DNA of 64,000 bases from Archilochus colubris (lineage: Eukaryota > Chordata > Aves > Apodiformes > Trochilidae). Location: contig CM041084.1 of NCBI GenBank assembly GCA_023079485.1, positions 71,333,709 to 71,397,708 of the forward strand. The letters run 5' to 3'. This document shows, piece by piece, positions 35,691-48,266 of the stretch. The position numbers and the translations under genes are program-made. How positions within the stretch are numbered: the stretch's first letter is position 1; each line of letters opens with the position of its first letter. The notes under the pieces are model-generated. The model did no database searches, was not told the DNA's origin, and worked only from the letters and a program-made list of their open reading frames with translations.

Positions 35691-38600
35691 TTTTCACAAC
35701 AAAAATAATGCAAGGAAAACATTTCAGAGGTGATCCTACCATTGTCTCAGGTGGGGGCCACTTCTTGCAAATGTCATTGTGCTCCCAAGGAAACTTATGT
35801 GCTGCGATACTCTACTTGCCTTGACATTATACTGTCATGGCCAAGCTATGGTTCCATATGAAAATATGGAAAAAATTGGACTAAAGACTATGCACATATT
35901 TTATGAAGTCAAAATTTGTCTTATCACATCTTTTCCCAAAACATAAAAAAAAAAATTGAGGCTTTCTGCATCCTTTCCATTATGGATTATATCCTGTATG
36001 AGCATAGCTAGCAGAACATCAGGCATTTGGGTCTTATAAAAAGCTTCTCAATGATGCTAGTGACCAGTAACTTGAAACTAGAAAGATTAGGAGTCTGAAT
36101 TCAAAACATTTTTTTTCCTTTTTTTCTTTTTTTTTTTCCCCCTACACAACAATCATGAAGTTTTCAAATTAACCCTTTGTTAGTTGAATTCTGGAGAAAT
36201 TTCAAAATTTATTATTCTTCCAAATTCATAGTAAGTGGACATTTTTATATGTAAAAATTTATTCAGGGGTTACTTTTTCTTCTTGTGAAATTTCTGTTTA
36301 ATTGTAGCATAAAGCTACGATAGAATTCTAATTAACACGATGAAGCTTAGTAGTTATCCTAGGAATGAGGATGTTAAATAAAAGTCAAGCTAGTTGTGTA
36401 AATAATGCGCTTGGTAGCATTAAGTTTATTTAGGCCTAAGAATAATTGGTTTGAAGGAGTGGAATGATGCTTAAAAATTAGGATATAATGCAGAGGCAGC
36501 CTAATTAAAAACAATGTGAAAAATATGAAGAAAAATAGACATATTAATATATAATGATAATTTTCATTGCAATAAATAAAGCGTGTTAAACATCAGACTA
36601 TAAATACATAAAGTTACACAGCTTAATTTTATACAAGGGACTGAAAAAATATTTTAATGCCTAAGCAATCTTCCTTTTCCTTTTTTAATTTTTTTTTGTT
36701 GTTGCTAATGTCAGTTTTAATCCTGAAAGATATCATTTAGGAATCTGTGGCTATTACAGTAAAGATAAAGTAAGTGATGCCTATTATACCCCAGTGATTA
36801 AATGTGCTGTATAGACAAAAGCATTCTGTCTTCATTTACTTCTCCTTAAATTCCAACGCTAAAAGGAAAAATAAATTTACAGAAAGAAACCAGACATATG
36901 CAAGGTTACATGTGGATGAAGAGAGTTACAGCTCAATTAATATCTTTTTTGTGCAAGATGGCAAAGGGATAAAAATATAAGGAAACCTCTCAATACTAGG
37001 AATATTGGGTGAAGAAGCTTTTTTAAAAGAGAGTTTCCAAAATACAGAGGTCAGCACCAAGAAAGATTTCATGGAGGATTTAACGTTATTCAACAATCAT
37101 AAAACTTTATTTGAAGTATTAAAAAAATTGTATCATTTTAACCAACTTGTCCCTCTTGCTGAGTCCATCTTTTCCTCACTGTTCTTTACGATTGGCACTT
37201 GGAATTAAACACCTTTTCACACCATTTGCTGTGCAGATGGCAAAGTGCTCTCTGAATGACAGAGCTGAAACCCCATGAGCCCTGAGCAATGCACTGGAAA
37301 TACATCACAATATGCAGATACCTATTATCTACTCTTGAGTTGACTGTAATCTCTTCCTCCAAATCCTTGACTGTCTGCTCTGCCCTTTGGCTTATCTCTC
37401 AGACTACACTATCTTTGCACTTTTTTTAGAGAGCTCTGGAGAGGAGGAGATCTCTGTCAATGTCTCGACCACCCTTCCCAAAGTTCAACAGTTTGACAAT
37501 TTGCACCTCTCACTTGCTGGCAGCCAGTAGTGGGTATCATCTCTACTGTGCTCTCAACTGTGAACATGTTTGGCAGTGGTGTGTGAGAAAGATCTGTTTA
37601 AAGCAGCTGTAGAGCAATCTCTGTGGTTCTCCCCATGCCCCTGGGCCATCATATTCTCTCAATTGCTGCTCTGGAAGGTGAGCACAGGAGCAAGGACATG
37701 GCCACACTTCTCCTCTGTGTGTTCTCCTGACCTGTAGCATTCACACCTCTTTCGCACCTGTACTCACCCCTTGGTCAGCTTTCACATCTTGCACTCAGCT
37801 TAAACCCCTGTCAATAGCTTCTGAACGGTCATTTCCTAAACATATCTTAAGGGCTGCACTCCATCCACTTTGTTTTTTCTCCCAGAGAGACATTTTAGAC
37901 AGTTAACTGTATTGTTTTCCATGAGATACTCTCTGTGCTACATTGCCTTCCAAATCTAAGCTTTTTCCTGTGCTTCTTCCTAGCTTTTTAGTCACCTGTT
38001 ACTTAGTGTGTCCTTTGAAGGTCTTTTAGCCTTCAAATTCCTATGTGTTTTCCAGGGTTATGTAACAACTCTTCATTTTTATGCCTGCTTGGGTTAACTT
38101 CATAGATGCAGATTTAACTCTGAATTTTCTGCAAGTAATGTGCTGCTTTAATTCTATATTCCAAAAGTATATCTTATATGCTCAACTTTTCTCTCTAACA
38201 TAAATAACTAGCACTTCAGCTTTCTGTCTTTCTCCAGACCCATTTGCCATCCCTCACCTCACTTCACACTTCAGTGTTTACTTTGGCATAATCAGATTTT
38301 GTTAAATCTCATCATCCACAAGTCAAGGTTATGTTAATGCTTGCAGATTTTCTTTATACTCTTTTCAAATTTGACCTTTGATAAAATGGCAGCTTGCCAT
38401 CTCCTTGTAACACCTTTCTCAAGTTTAAGAAGAGAATAATTTTCATCCATCCTCCTTCAGAATGCTGCTAAAGAAGCTCACCCTGGCTTTCTTTTTGCCT
38501 ATTTCTCTACCAACTTCTTTGTTATATCAAACATATACTCTGTGCTTTCACTCCCAGTCCTCCCCGAGTACCTATGTTTTATGCAAAAGGAAAACTCTGG

Positions 38601-38770
38601 CTTCTCTGTTTTAAGTCGAATTTTCTATTGCATCTTATTTTTATTGGAATAGTCTATAAACATCTGGATTTATTGTGTTTTAAAAAATCCTTCTTTTTGT
38701 ATATATCTTTAATGAACAAACAACTTATAAGAAAGATTGGGGTAGACTTTTTAGTTGGGCCTGTTGCATC

Positions 38771-38892
38771 AGGAGGGACAAGGCTCTAAGCAACTTCATC
38801 TAGTTAAATATACTTCTGCTTATTGCATGGGGGAATTGTACTAGATGACCTTTAAAGGTCTCTTCCAACCTAAACTATTCAGATTCTATGAC
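38771..38892 (+). mobile_element. CR1 LINE, 3'-terminal fragment
   Basis: Sense-orientation CR1 tail: GGGACAAGGCTCTAAGCAAC, then GGAATTGTACTAGATGACC, then GGTCTCTTCCAACC, ending AGATTCTATGA. Only the last 120 bp or so of the element are present. It contains the final ORF2 codons and the 3'UTR in decayed form. The 5' truncation is typical of CR1. Confidence 0.92.
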
Positions 38893-41157
38893 ATGAACAT
38901 TTTATATTTTTGCTGTACCAATTCTTTCTCATTTTCTCTTTGAGTTGGCTGTCTCCAGTTGTTACTTCTTGTTATATACTGTAAACTTTTTAAAGCTGGG
39001 ATGGTCTTTCCATTTTGTTTTTGGTCAGGACATTCCTGGTCCATGGCAAAATTATTGCTCTTCATGAACTGCCTCCAAAACTTGCTCTGTTACTGGGTCA
39101 TATTTTCAGAAAAAGTCCAAAAAGTTATTTACCATTTTTTTAAGGTTTTAATTTAGTCCTCCACATTTTTTTCGAGGAAATAGCATAATTTAAAATTGAT
39201 TTTTAAAAGTAATCTAAGACTTCAGATTTGTTACATGAGTGAATTATTGTATTAGCACAAGGCAGTGGGGGCACAAAAGTGAACTGTTCAAAGGAAGCCC
39301 ACATTGTCTGGATTTCACAACTGAATGGGAAGCTGATCTTGGCTTACTGGGGAATTTTCAGAGATGATTCATACAAGCAAGTGACTATCTATTGTCATAG
39401 TGACTGTTTATGGGCACTTAGTGTAAGAATGGAATACTCTGCTCAGTCCTACGGATGAGAACGAGCTCAAAGAAAATTCTAATGGAGAGCTGTATGACAA
39501 TTTGGAAGTACCCTGCCACCTTTTTTTTACTCTGGGGGAAAAAAGACCAATCAACAACACTGAAGAAAGAAAAAATCCTATCTACAGGTTTTAGGAAACA
39601 AAGTAGACCTGAGTCCAACTATATTTGCAAATAAAAGCAAAAAGTCAAACAAAAAATTGACACAAAAAATAAAGACCACCTTCAGAAACACTCTTGTGAG
39701 GACTTACATTTAGTAATACATTATACCTTTCCAATAAATCTTTTTGACAAAAGTAGTATGTGATATGACCATATTGTATTGTACTTCCTTCCTCCAGTAC
39801 ACATACCGATTCTGAGAAAGAGTAATTACAAAATCATTGAAATGTGAGGTTTTTTGGGTTTGGGTTTTGTTTGGTTTTTTTTGTTCAGATATGAAACTCA
39901 TATCTTTCTTCACATTGAAGAAAAAAAAGGGATAGAGAAGTGTAACCTAAGTTGTAGTAAATCCTAATATGCAGCACATTGTCTGGAAAAGAAATTTATA
40001 ACTGCAAACACAGTAATTAGCAGTGACTTAATTCACACCTACTACTGCAATGACGTAGTAAAGTACCTGTGAGGTTATTTTTATCAGACTTCTATCTCAG
40101 TGAGACAGGTTGCCTCTTTCTTTGTATGCCAAACATGGATCCCTGTTAAAAAGAGAGAACTGCATAACACTAGACAAATAATATCAACCTTCCTCTTAGG
40201 AGTGTCTATGGTTTTTTTCTGCTGTATTCTAACATTACCCTTCTAAAAAAAAAAAGTCTGAGCAGATTCTATCTGAGGTCTTCTTACACTTAATGAAACG
40301 GTATGCATTTTCTTTTCAGGAAGTAGTCTCCTAGTGCCTTACACTGTAAGGATATTGTCAGAATTGGGCTTGCTTCTTACCTGTTTTAAAGAAATCAGCA
40401 GTAGGGAAATCTGATATCTTGTTGGCTTCAAGCCTCTCTACATGCTTTGTGCAAGACTAGAAAATGGTCTGAAGTACTATGCACCATTACTTGCTATGCT
40501 AACAGGAAAAACCCCCGTTTTTCTAAGAACCCACATCTGCCCATTTGCATATTAGACAAGATTGATTCCTATCACATACTTGAATTTCTCAAGATCAGCA
40601 GGCAGATGTTGTAGACACCATCTACCAGTAAGTTACAGCTGAGAACCAAGGACAGGCAGCTTTGTACTGGAACATGGCAGGTGCTTCTGAGTGTGGATCC
40701 ATCCTCAAAGAAAATCCAATAGGAGAGCAGATTTCCCAGGAGCAGCAGAGGGTTACATAGAACCTGCCCAACCCAGTGCCTGACACCTCATGCCTTGGGA
40801 GACATCAGCTTTCATCTTCTAGCTGCCAAACAGGTAAGCCTCTTCATGAGTCTCTATCTCAGATTCCACAATCTGAAGTAACATAGGTCAAGTATTTTAT
40901 CCAGTGTGAATATGGAATCAAACACTCTTCTTAAACTACTTACTTTAGAACATAAGTAATAAGCTGAAAATAGTGCAATCTTTCATGAGAAATGTGCTAT
41001 TATTTTTAATGAAATAAAGCCATTTTGATGTCAATGAAGAGAAATATTGTGATTTATATTTACCTAGATGTCTATTATAGCATGAAATTAATTATATTCT
41101 GGAAGCACTCTTTTCTCTTTACTGACTATAGCAAAAGAGCCTAGAGTGACTACAATG
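38893..41157. other. AT-rich interval without recognisable genes
   Basis: No gene recognised. It contains a T/G tract at 39848-39885 and an A run at about 40245-40255. Confidence 0.5.
39848..39885 (+). repeat. T/G-rich low-complexity tract
   Basis: GTTTTTTGGGTTTGGG-type sequence followed by GGTTTTTTTTG. The short G runs separated by T resemble the other T/G tracts of the 31-44 kb region. Confidence 0.8.
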
Positions 41158-41750
41158 GAAACCTATTTCAGTGTTTTACCACCATCTTAGTAAAGAGCTT
41201 CTTCCTAAAGTCTAATCTATACTATCCTGCTCTAATTTAAGACAATTGCCCCTCATCCTATTGCTGTGTGGCCCTTGTAAACAATACCTCCCCAGCTTTC
41301 TTGAGGGCCCTCTTCAGGTCATAGAAGGCTGCTATAAGGTCTTCCTGGAGCCTTCTCTTCTCCAGGCTGAACAACCCTAGTTCTCTGAGCCTGTCTTCAT
41401 AGGAGAGGTGCTCCAGCAATCTGATCATCTTCAGGACGCTCCTCTGGACCTGTTCCAACAGATCTATGTTATTCTTGTGTTGAGGGCTCTAGAGCTGGTC
41501 ACAGAACTTCAGGTGGGGTCTCATCACAGCAGAGGGGCAGTATCACCTCTCTTGATTTACTGCTAACATTTCTTTTGATGCAGTCCAGGATGCAATTGGC
41601 CCTCTGGCCTACAAGCTTGCATTGTCCAGCTTTTATCCACCAGTACCCCCAAGTCCCTTTCACAGGGCTGCTTTCTATATCACATTCTCCCTCAGCCTAT
41701 ATTTTTAATGAGCATTGCCCCCATACAGATGCAGGACTCCTAATACCTGT
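41158..41750 (-). mobile_element. CR1 LINE fragment (ORF2 C-terminal region)
   Basis: Reverse-oriented CR1 lacking its 3' tail. The minus frame at 41258-41458 reads MEQVQRSVLKMIRLLEHLSYEDRLRELGLFSLEKRRLQEDLIAAF in substance, the conserved CR1 C-terminal block (quoted here by its key parts VQRS, LRELGLFSLEKRR and DLIAAF). Beyond it, towards 41750, lie GATGCAGTCCAGGATGC and a CCCAAGTCCCTTTCACAG segment, which match the next upstream CR1 region. The catalytic core is missing. It lies directly beside a second CR1 tail at 41810. Confidence 0.9.
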
Positions 41751-41809
41751 GGCAGTGTCAATAAGAAAGTAAAATATAAAATAAATACTCTTTCCTCAGC
41801 CCAAGACTC

Positions 41810-42018
41810 ACAGAATCACTGTATCACAGAATTTTCACAGTTGGAAAGGACCTCTAAGATCACTGTGTCAGGCTGTCAACATCCCCCCACAGTATCATCC
41901 ACTAGAGTATGCCCTGAAGTGCCTCATCTACATATTTTTTAAATACTTCCAAGGAACTGTATAAAGCAGTGATTACCCCATCTCTCTGGGCAGCCCATCC
42001 CAATGCCTAACTACTCCT
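41810..42018 (-). mobile_element. CR1 LINE, 3'-terminal fragment
   Basis: A second reverse-oriented CR1 copy beginning with GTATCACAGAATTTTCACAG and TTGGAAAGGACCTC at its 3' end, followed by TTAAATACTTCCAAGG and CTGGGCAGCCCATCCCAATG. Its tail differs from that of its neighbour, so it represents an independent insertion of another subfamily. Confidence 0.88.
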
Positions 42019-43458
42019 AGCCATATGAAGATGATCCATACATCGTAACCAGCCATGGCCAAATCTCTTGTCTAGACTCTGCACCAGACAGATTTACTGT
42101 TGCCTGGCTCTGGAATGGGAGATCCTCCAGTATTTATGGCCAGATATGCAGAAATCCCACCTCTATCCACTCTTTGGGATGAGACAGTGAATGGATGTAG
42201 GTATCATAGATCCTGCTATGTAGGGCCTAGGTACCTAGCTGCAGAGTGGAAGGCTCTTACCATTAATTTGATCATGAATGACATTAAGTATATTAGCCAA
42301 TGGCTCAGTGTTAAACAGCATGAACTCAAGAGTAGAATCTCCATCTGTCAGTACCTTGTACTGCTGAGATGAAACAGATGGCAAAGCTAATGGAATTGAA
42401 AGTAAACCTCTCAGCCTATGTTTACACCTAACTGCATCACCTTTACTGCCTTACCATTGGCTACAGAGGGGGAAAAAGCTTGATATTATGTATCTGGAAT
42501 ACATATAAGGGATGAAAAGGAATGCTACTGCACTCCTCAGGATGCATGAAAGAAGCCCTGAACCTAAGAAGATGCCTGATATCATTGATGAGTTTTAAGC
42601 CTTTACTGAAACACGAATCTTTTTTTTTTTTCTCCTCTGAGTCTATACTGAAACAGAAAATTGTTTTTAACTCAGACAAGCCAGGCTCATATGCAAAATG
42701 ATAAGGCACTTTTATCCATTCCTAGTCTCAGACATGCCATTTTGAAATGACTGATTTTTAATCAGAGATCAACATTATGTCTGATCACAGAGAACTTAAA
42801 ATATAATTCATTTTAAAGGAACTAAAGTTATATAAACCAAAAACAAAGCCACTTCTTTACTCCATTTTAATAGGTTGTTCATTGTGTTTTATTCTGGAAA
42901 AACATCTGGCATATGCACTACATGTTCAAGTCTCAGTAGTCTGACCATGAAAGATTAAGTTAGTAGTTCTCACTGACATACAAACCTACATTTTGTTTAA
43001 AAATGGTCCTTATCTTTTTAATTCTTCAAGATATGTATAGATGAAGAATAAATTTTATTCCACAAAGATAAATTATGTAAATTTTGAGACTGTAATACTT
43101 CTTACCTTACAATGGGAATTAGACATTTCCTTCTGGAAACTGAATTCAGCATTAATTTCAACTAATTAGGAAAAGCTCTGTATTGAAGTTCATTATTTGC
43201 AAAAATACGGAATATTTTACCTGCAGTACAGTCAGATCTTCAAGATTATAAGCATCACAGAAGACTTAAGCATAATAACATAATGTAATTCCCAATCTAT
43301 AATAAATTTTGAAATTCATGATAGAACATGACATTTTTTATAGGTGTGGTCTAGTGCCACAGTCTTGATTATCAGAAATTTAACTTAATCTAATTGTTAC
43401 ATGTGTGATCTTCCTTTAAAATCTGATTTATAGAAAATAGTTAATGCAAATCTGCTTG

Positions 43459-43502
43459 TTTTTTTGTTTGGGTTTTTTTTGTTTGTTTTTTTTGTTTTTT
43501 TA
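43459..43502 (+). repeat. T/G-rich low-complexity tract
   Basis: T runs of 5-8 separated by G or GGG, strand-polarised like the other tracts in this region. Confidence 0.85.
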
Positions 43503-44347
43503 ATAATTTGTGCTTCTTTCTTAATCATAAAGAACTTACTGTAAAATTTTACTCTGGCTCTCTTAAGTACCTGGATTTTACTACTCCTGTCATTCTGTAA
43601 AATGAGAAATCACAGTTTCTTCTTTAACATCTCCTTCCAACAGAAAGTTCATAGACAATATGTGAAGGAAAGTATCCAAAATGGCCAAAACCTTTCCCTG
43701 ATGATGTCCTGCCACTCTACTCACTTCTTGGGAATTTTTTGTATTTCATTTGATTTCTTAACAAAATGTGAAGTATATTTTACAACAAAATTATAGAAAA
43801 ATCAATTTTGATAAGAAGTTAAAATGTATTTTAGGCTGCAGTTATTTTAAGTTGCAAATATTTTAAGTCTGCAAAGATTATTTTATTTTATTTTAATTTG
43901 TTTTCGGGTTTTCATTTTGTTATTTTAATCATCTTCTATGATTCACAGCAGAAGAAGAATGCTTTCAATCTTTCCAGAGTAGCCATAACTCAGAATTTGT
44001 AACTGTGTTAAAGTTCTTAGGGGAACGTGTTTAGAATTGCAGTGTGAAGGTACCTATGGTTCTCTCTGCCTCCAGGCCCAAAGGTTGAGCCATGAGGAAA
44101 TTCCTGATAGCACTTACCTTAATTGAAACTTGAATCACTATACTCTTTCAGGACTATTTTTGACTTGCCTTATTCCTTCCTCCTTCACTCTTATAAAAAT
44201 GAGTCCCCATCCTTCCTGATATTGTTTACCTGGAGTATAAGTTCAGAGTAAGCTTTTGGTGTGTTTCCATAAGTTTAAAACTCATCTCTACTTCATCGCA
44301 TTTTTTTTTAATCAACACAATCTCTCTAATGTTGCAGAAAGACTGAT

Positions 44348-44392
44348 AGGGGTTTTTTTGTTTTGGTTTGGTTTTGGTTTTGTTTTTTTTTT
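44348..44392 (+). repeat. T/G-rich low-complexity tract
   Basis: GGTTTGGTTTTGG-type repeats ending in nine or more T. It encodes an apparent Phe/Gly-rich peptide in one frame and a Lys/Pro-rich one opposite, and neither is a gene. Confidence 0.85.
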
Positions 44393-47057
44393 AATTGACA
44401 GTTTTTCTGACCTCACCTCAGTCATCTGTGTGTATGAAAAAATGAGTTCCATAGATGCCTCTGTTTTTTCAAGCATCACCCAGGCACGGAGCAGCTCCAT
44501 AGCAATGCAAAATGATCGCTAACGAAGACCACAGCATACTGAGCTCAATACCACCTTAGGGGAACAAAAAATCCTAAGAACACACAAAAAATCCTCCTCG
44601 AGTACAATCATGACTTTAGGTAAGAGTAAACATCAGCATTACTGTTTGACTGCTCTTGATTCAACTTGAAGGAAAGGATTGAATTTTGAAATTACTAGGA
44701 TGTTAAGAACTACACTATTAAAAATGAAACAGGTATCATACTATTAATAAAAAACACAGGAAAGTATTCCTATGTCTTTTAATAACCAATATAGCTTAAA
44801 TGTGTTCCTCTATTTGACATTCATAATGACCATGTGACTAAACATTTGTGTTGACATATATCTTTCCTGGAGTCTATGTTCCAACAGTTTTGGCTTTTCT
44901 GTGTAGTCTGTGTTTTTGGTGTAGTTCATAGTACAGCATCTGTCTGAACAGATAGTACAAGTTCACATTGTTAAGTTTTTTCCCATGTGAGGGATAGAAA
45001 CTTCCCTTGAATTATAGGCTGAATATTCTGATACAAGATCTCATGATCTCAAAACACAAGTGGAACTAAAGTCTAGGGCTAGGCCCTTGCATTTATCTGT
45101 CTTCAGCTGGAGGTGGAAAATTACATTGTTACAACTGAGAACTATTTCTGCTGTTGTGCTCCTATGAAACTGTCTTGCTCAAGGTAATATATATCTTTTT
45201 GTTGAGGTTTCTAAATTATTTCTTCTACTCTTTAGATTAAATTTTTTAAATAATTGTCTTCCACCTTGTGTGCACTTCTCTCATTATCCATATATACAGG
45301 GAGAGTACGCACAGTAATGCACCCTGTGTAGCAAGAACAAAGAAAGTTGTAAAAGGTATAAAAAGTGCAGTGATTGAGTGGAGGATAGAAGAGCCATCAT
45401 AAGTTCTATTAAAATAATATGAATTATGCTATCAGAAATACCACCACAGAACACACAACTATATCACGACATTTTTAGAGCAGATTAGTTGGAAAAATAT
45501 ATATTTGATTCTATATGTTTTTACTTCATGTTTTAACCTCATTACCATAAGTAATTGTCCATTCACTGAAAGTCTATGGTTCATACCCCACTGCTCCTAT
45601 GTACAGATAAGAAGGAAGTACTTCAAAGGTGAACTGCAGTGGATAAATCATTTCAACATACTTTAAAAAAGAATTATTCCTCTTACCTTCTTTATCCCCC
45701 ACAGAAGACAAGCAAATACAACTTCATTAGAATGAATTCAATAATTGTTTCATGCTGTCATTATTTTGTACAAGAGATGATGTTGCTCTATCAATTAAGT
45801 TCTCCAGTGAGTTCATGGGAGTTGATATTCCCTGGGAGTAACAAGAGAATTTATGGCAAAATATTGTTCCAAGGGTCACATTAACACAAGATGATGTGAT
45901 TTATGCTCAATACCTATCATACTGGCTGACTTTGGATAGATATAGTTGTTTGGCAAAATCAGAGAGTAAAATAAAGCAGGACATTTTAATCAGATAAATA
46001 TATTAATACATTTTTCATGAGAGATACCATGTACAGCTCTACCACAATTTATCATGGAAACAGAAGAACAAAAACTGAGAATCACCAAGACTGCAGGTAA
46101 AGCACGGAAAAAATTTCAAGTGGGTCTGCGAATCAAAACTTTGATACTGGATAAGATAAAACAAACTTCTTAATGTAAAAGTAGACGCTTTTGCAAATGG
46201 GTAAAATGTTTCATTGCTATATGAATCCTCTGAAACAAAGCTTTGCACCTTCAACTTATGTAATCAAACTCCTCTCAAAGTTCAGAAGTGTGGGGTGCTG
46301 ACAATATCAACTGACTTCCCCACCAACAGAAAGTATATTTGTGCTCAAGAAAAATTAGGGTGTTGTGGTTTGGGCCACAACAATAAGAAAGGACCATGCA
46401 ACTGCTCACTCCCCCTCCCCTGCTACCAGATGGTGAGGAGGAAACAAACCTTGAACCTTGTGGGTCAAGACAAGGTCTCTGAGGTTTTCACTTACCAATT
46501 ACACTCATGGGCAAAGGAGACTCAACTTGTGGAAAAATCTATTTAATTTATTATTCATCAAGTCAAAACAGGGCAAAGTGAAAACACAAAACCAGAGATT
46601 AAATACTTTTCCCCACTTCTCTCTTCTTCTGAACCCAAATTACTTTTTGCTTGATATCTCTACTCTCTTCCCCACGGCAGCACAGAGGGCAGTGAGTGCA
46701 GTTTACAGTCAGGGTATCACAGGTTAGTTTCTGCCTCTTTCCTCTTCAAGGAGAAGGATTCCCCACAGTCTTTCCCTCCTCCATTGTGTGATCCCTCCCA
46801 TGGGAGAAAGTTCTTCATGAATCCCTCCAACATGAGTCCCTCCTGCCAGGCATGAGAGCCATGGACTGTCGAGAGAGCGCAGCGGACAACACACAGATTA
46901 ATATAATACAGCATTGCTGTTTATTGAGAGCAGTAGTAGCCCTTTTATACATAGTCAGGCTGATAACATAATATAAGCGTATTGCTGATTGGTACAACAC
47001 ATTCTTCATATGCCACAGGGCGTTATCTAACTGGTAAAATACAACTCTTTATGTGCT

Positions 47058-48266
47058 GTCATAGAATCATAGAATTGGCTGGGTTGGAAGGGACCTCAGA
47101 GATCATCGAGTCCAACCCTTTTACCACCGTTGCGGTTGCTAGACCATGGCACTGAGTGCCACATCCAGTCTCTTTTTAAATAGCTCCAGGGACGGAGAAT
47201 CCACTACTTCCCTGGGCAGCCCATTCCAATGCCTGATCACTCTCTCCGTAAAGAAATTCTTTCTAATATCTAACCTAAACTTCCCCTGGCACAACTTAAG
47301 ACCATGCCCTCTTGTCTTGTTGAAAGTCGTCTGGTAAAAGAGACCAACCTCCACCTGGCTACACCCTCCTTTCAGGTAGTTGTAGACAGCGATGAGGTCT
47401 CCCCTGAGCCGCCTCTTCTCCAGGCTGAGCAGCTCCAGCTCTCTCAGCCTCTCCTCATAGGGTCTGTGCTCGAGTCCCTTCACCAGCCTGGTTGCCCTCC
47501 TTTGGACCCGCTCCAGGACCTCGATATCCTTCCTGAACTGGGGGGCCCAGAACTGGACACAGGACTCAAGGTGTGGCCTCACCAGGGCTGAGTACGGGGG
47601 CAGAATCACTTCCCTGGACCTGCTGGCGACGCTGTTCCGGATACAGGCCAGGATGCCATTGGCCTTCTTGGCCACCTGGGCACACTGCTGGCTCATGTTC
47701 AGCTTCCTGTCAATCCAGACTCCCAGGTCCTTTTCTGCCTGGCTGCTCTCCAGCCACTCTGTCCCCAGCCTGTAGCGCTGCATGGGGTTGTTGTGGCCAA
47801 AGTGCAGGACCCGGCACTTGGCCGTGTTAAACCTCATCCCATTGGAATCAGCCCAACTCTCCAGTCTGTCCAGGTCCCTCTGCAGAGCCCTCCTGCCTTC
47901 CAGCTGATCGACACTTCCTCCCAGCTTAGTGTCGTCTGCGAATTTGCTGATGATGGACTCAATCCCCTCATCTAAATCATCAATTAAGATATTGAACAGA
48001 AGCGGGCCCAACACTGATCTCTGGGGGACACCACTAGTGACCGGCTGCCAACTGGATGCAGCCCCATTCAGCACCACTCTCTGGGCCCGGCCCTCTAGCC
48101 AGTTCTTAACCCAGCACAGGGTGCTCCTGTCCAAGCCATGGGCTGATAGTTTTTTCAGGAGGATGCTGTGGGAGATGGTGTCAAAGGCCTTGCTGAAGTC
48201 CAGGTAGACCACATCCACAGCCTTCCCCTCATCCACCAGTCAGGTCACTTGATCATAAAAGGAGAT
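47058..48266 (-). mobile_element. Young CR1 LINE, 5'-truncated
   Basis: A 1.2-kb CR1 copy. Its 3' end is at the left with the octamer tail in reverse (TCATAGAATCATAGAATT). A 3'UTR of about 80 bp precedes the stop codon at 47139, and the rest is the C-terminal part of ORF2. It ends near 48266, just upstream of the coding block FYDQVT. It is clearly the best preserved CR1 in the window. Its 3' tail is almost identical to the 70-bp tail at 51304-51375, so both come from the same recent subfamily. It lies inside the ALV-like LTR and is therefore the youngest layer of the nest. Confidence 0.95.
47139..48236 (-). pseudogene. CR1 ORF2 reverse transcriptase, C-terminal 365 codons
   Basis: The open frame covers RT motif A onward. 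YLDFSKAFD lies at residues 11-19 (catalytic Asp13), a motif-B region GVPQRS at 69-74, and the FADD catalytic box at 99-102. The usual CR1 thumb and C-terminal blocks follow, ending at [11 protein letters not shown]1 ORF2 normally also has an N-terminal apurinic endonuclease and the first RT blocks, all lost here by 5' truncation. The methionine used by the frame is internal; the codon two positions upstream of it is an in-frame TGA where relatives read Arg. Motif B has Arg73 where the family has Gly (GVPQG), which would be expected to impair the enzyme. There is no promoter of its own. It is a remnant, not an expressed host gene. Confidence 0.93.

Larger units (their letters stand above)
31795..38770. 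other. AT-rich interval without recognisable genes
   Basis: About 7 kb with no gene. It includes a 22-base A run at 33059-33080, T-rich tracts at 35628-35690 and 36108-36140, and a repeat-free AT-rich stretch at about 36290-36640 that may be conserved non-coding DNA. The 37200-37800 part is richer in GC than its surroundings, but I recognise no exon or repeat in it. Confidence 0.5.
42019..46360. other. AT-rich interval without recognisable genes
   Basis: No gene recognised. It contains T/G tracts at 43459-43502 and 44348-44392. Short frames overlapping these tracts are composition artefacts. Confidence 0.5.
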
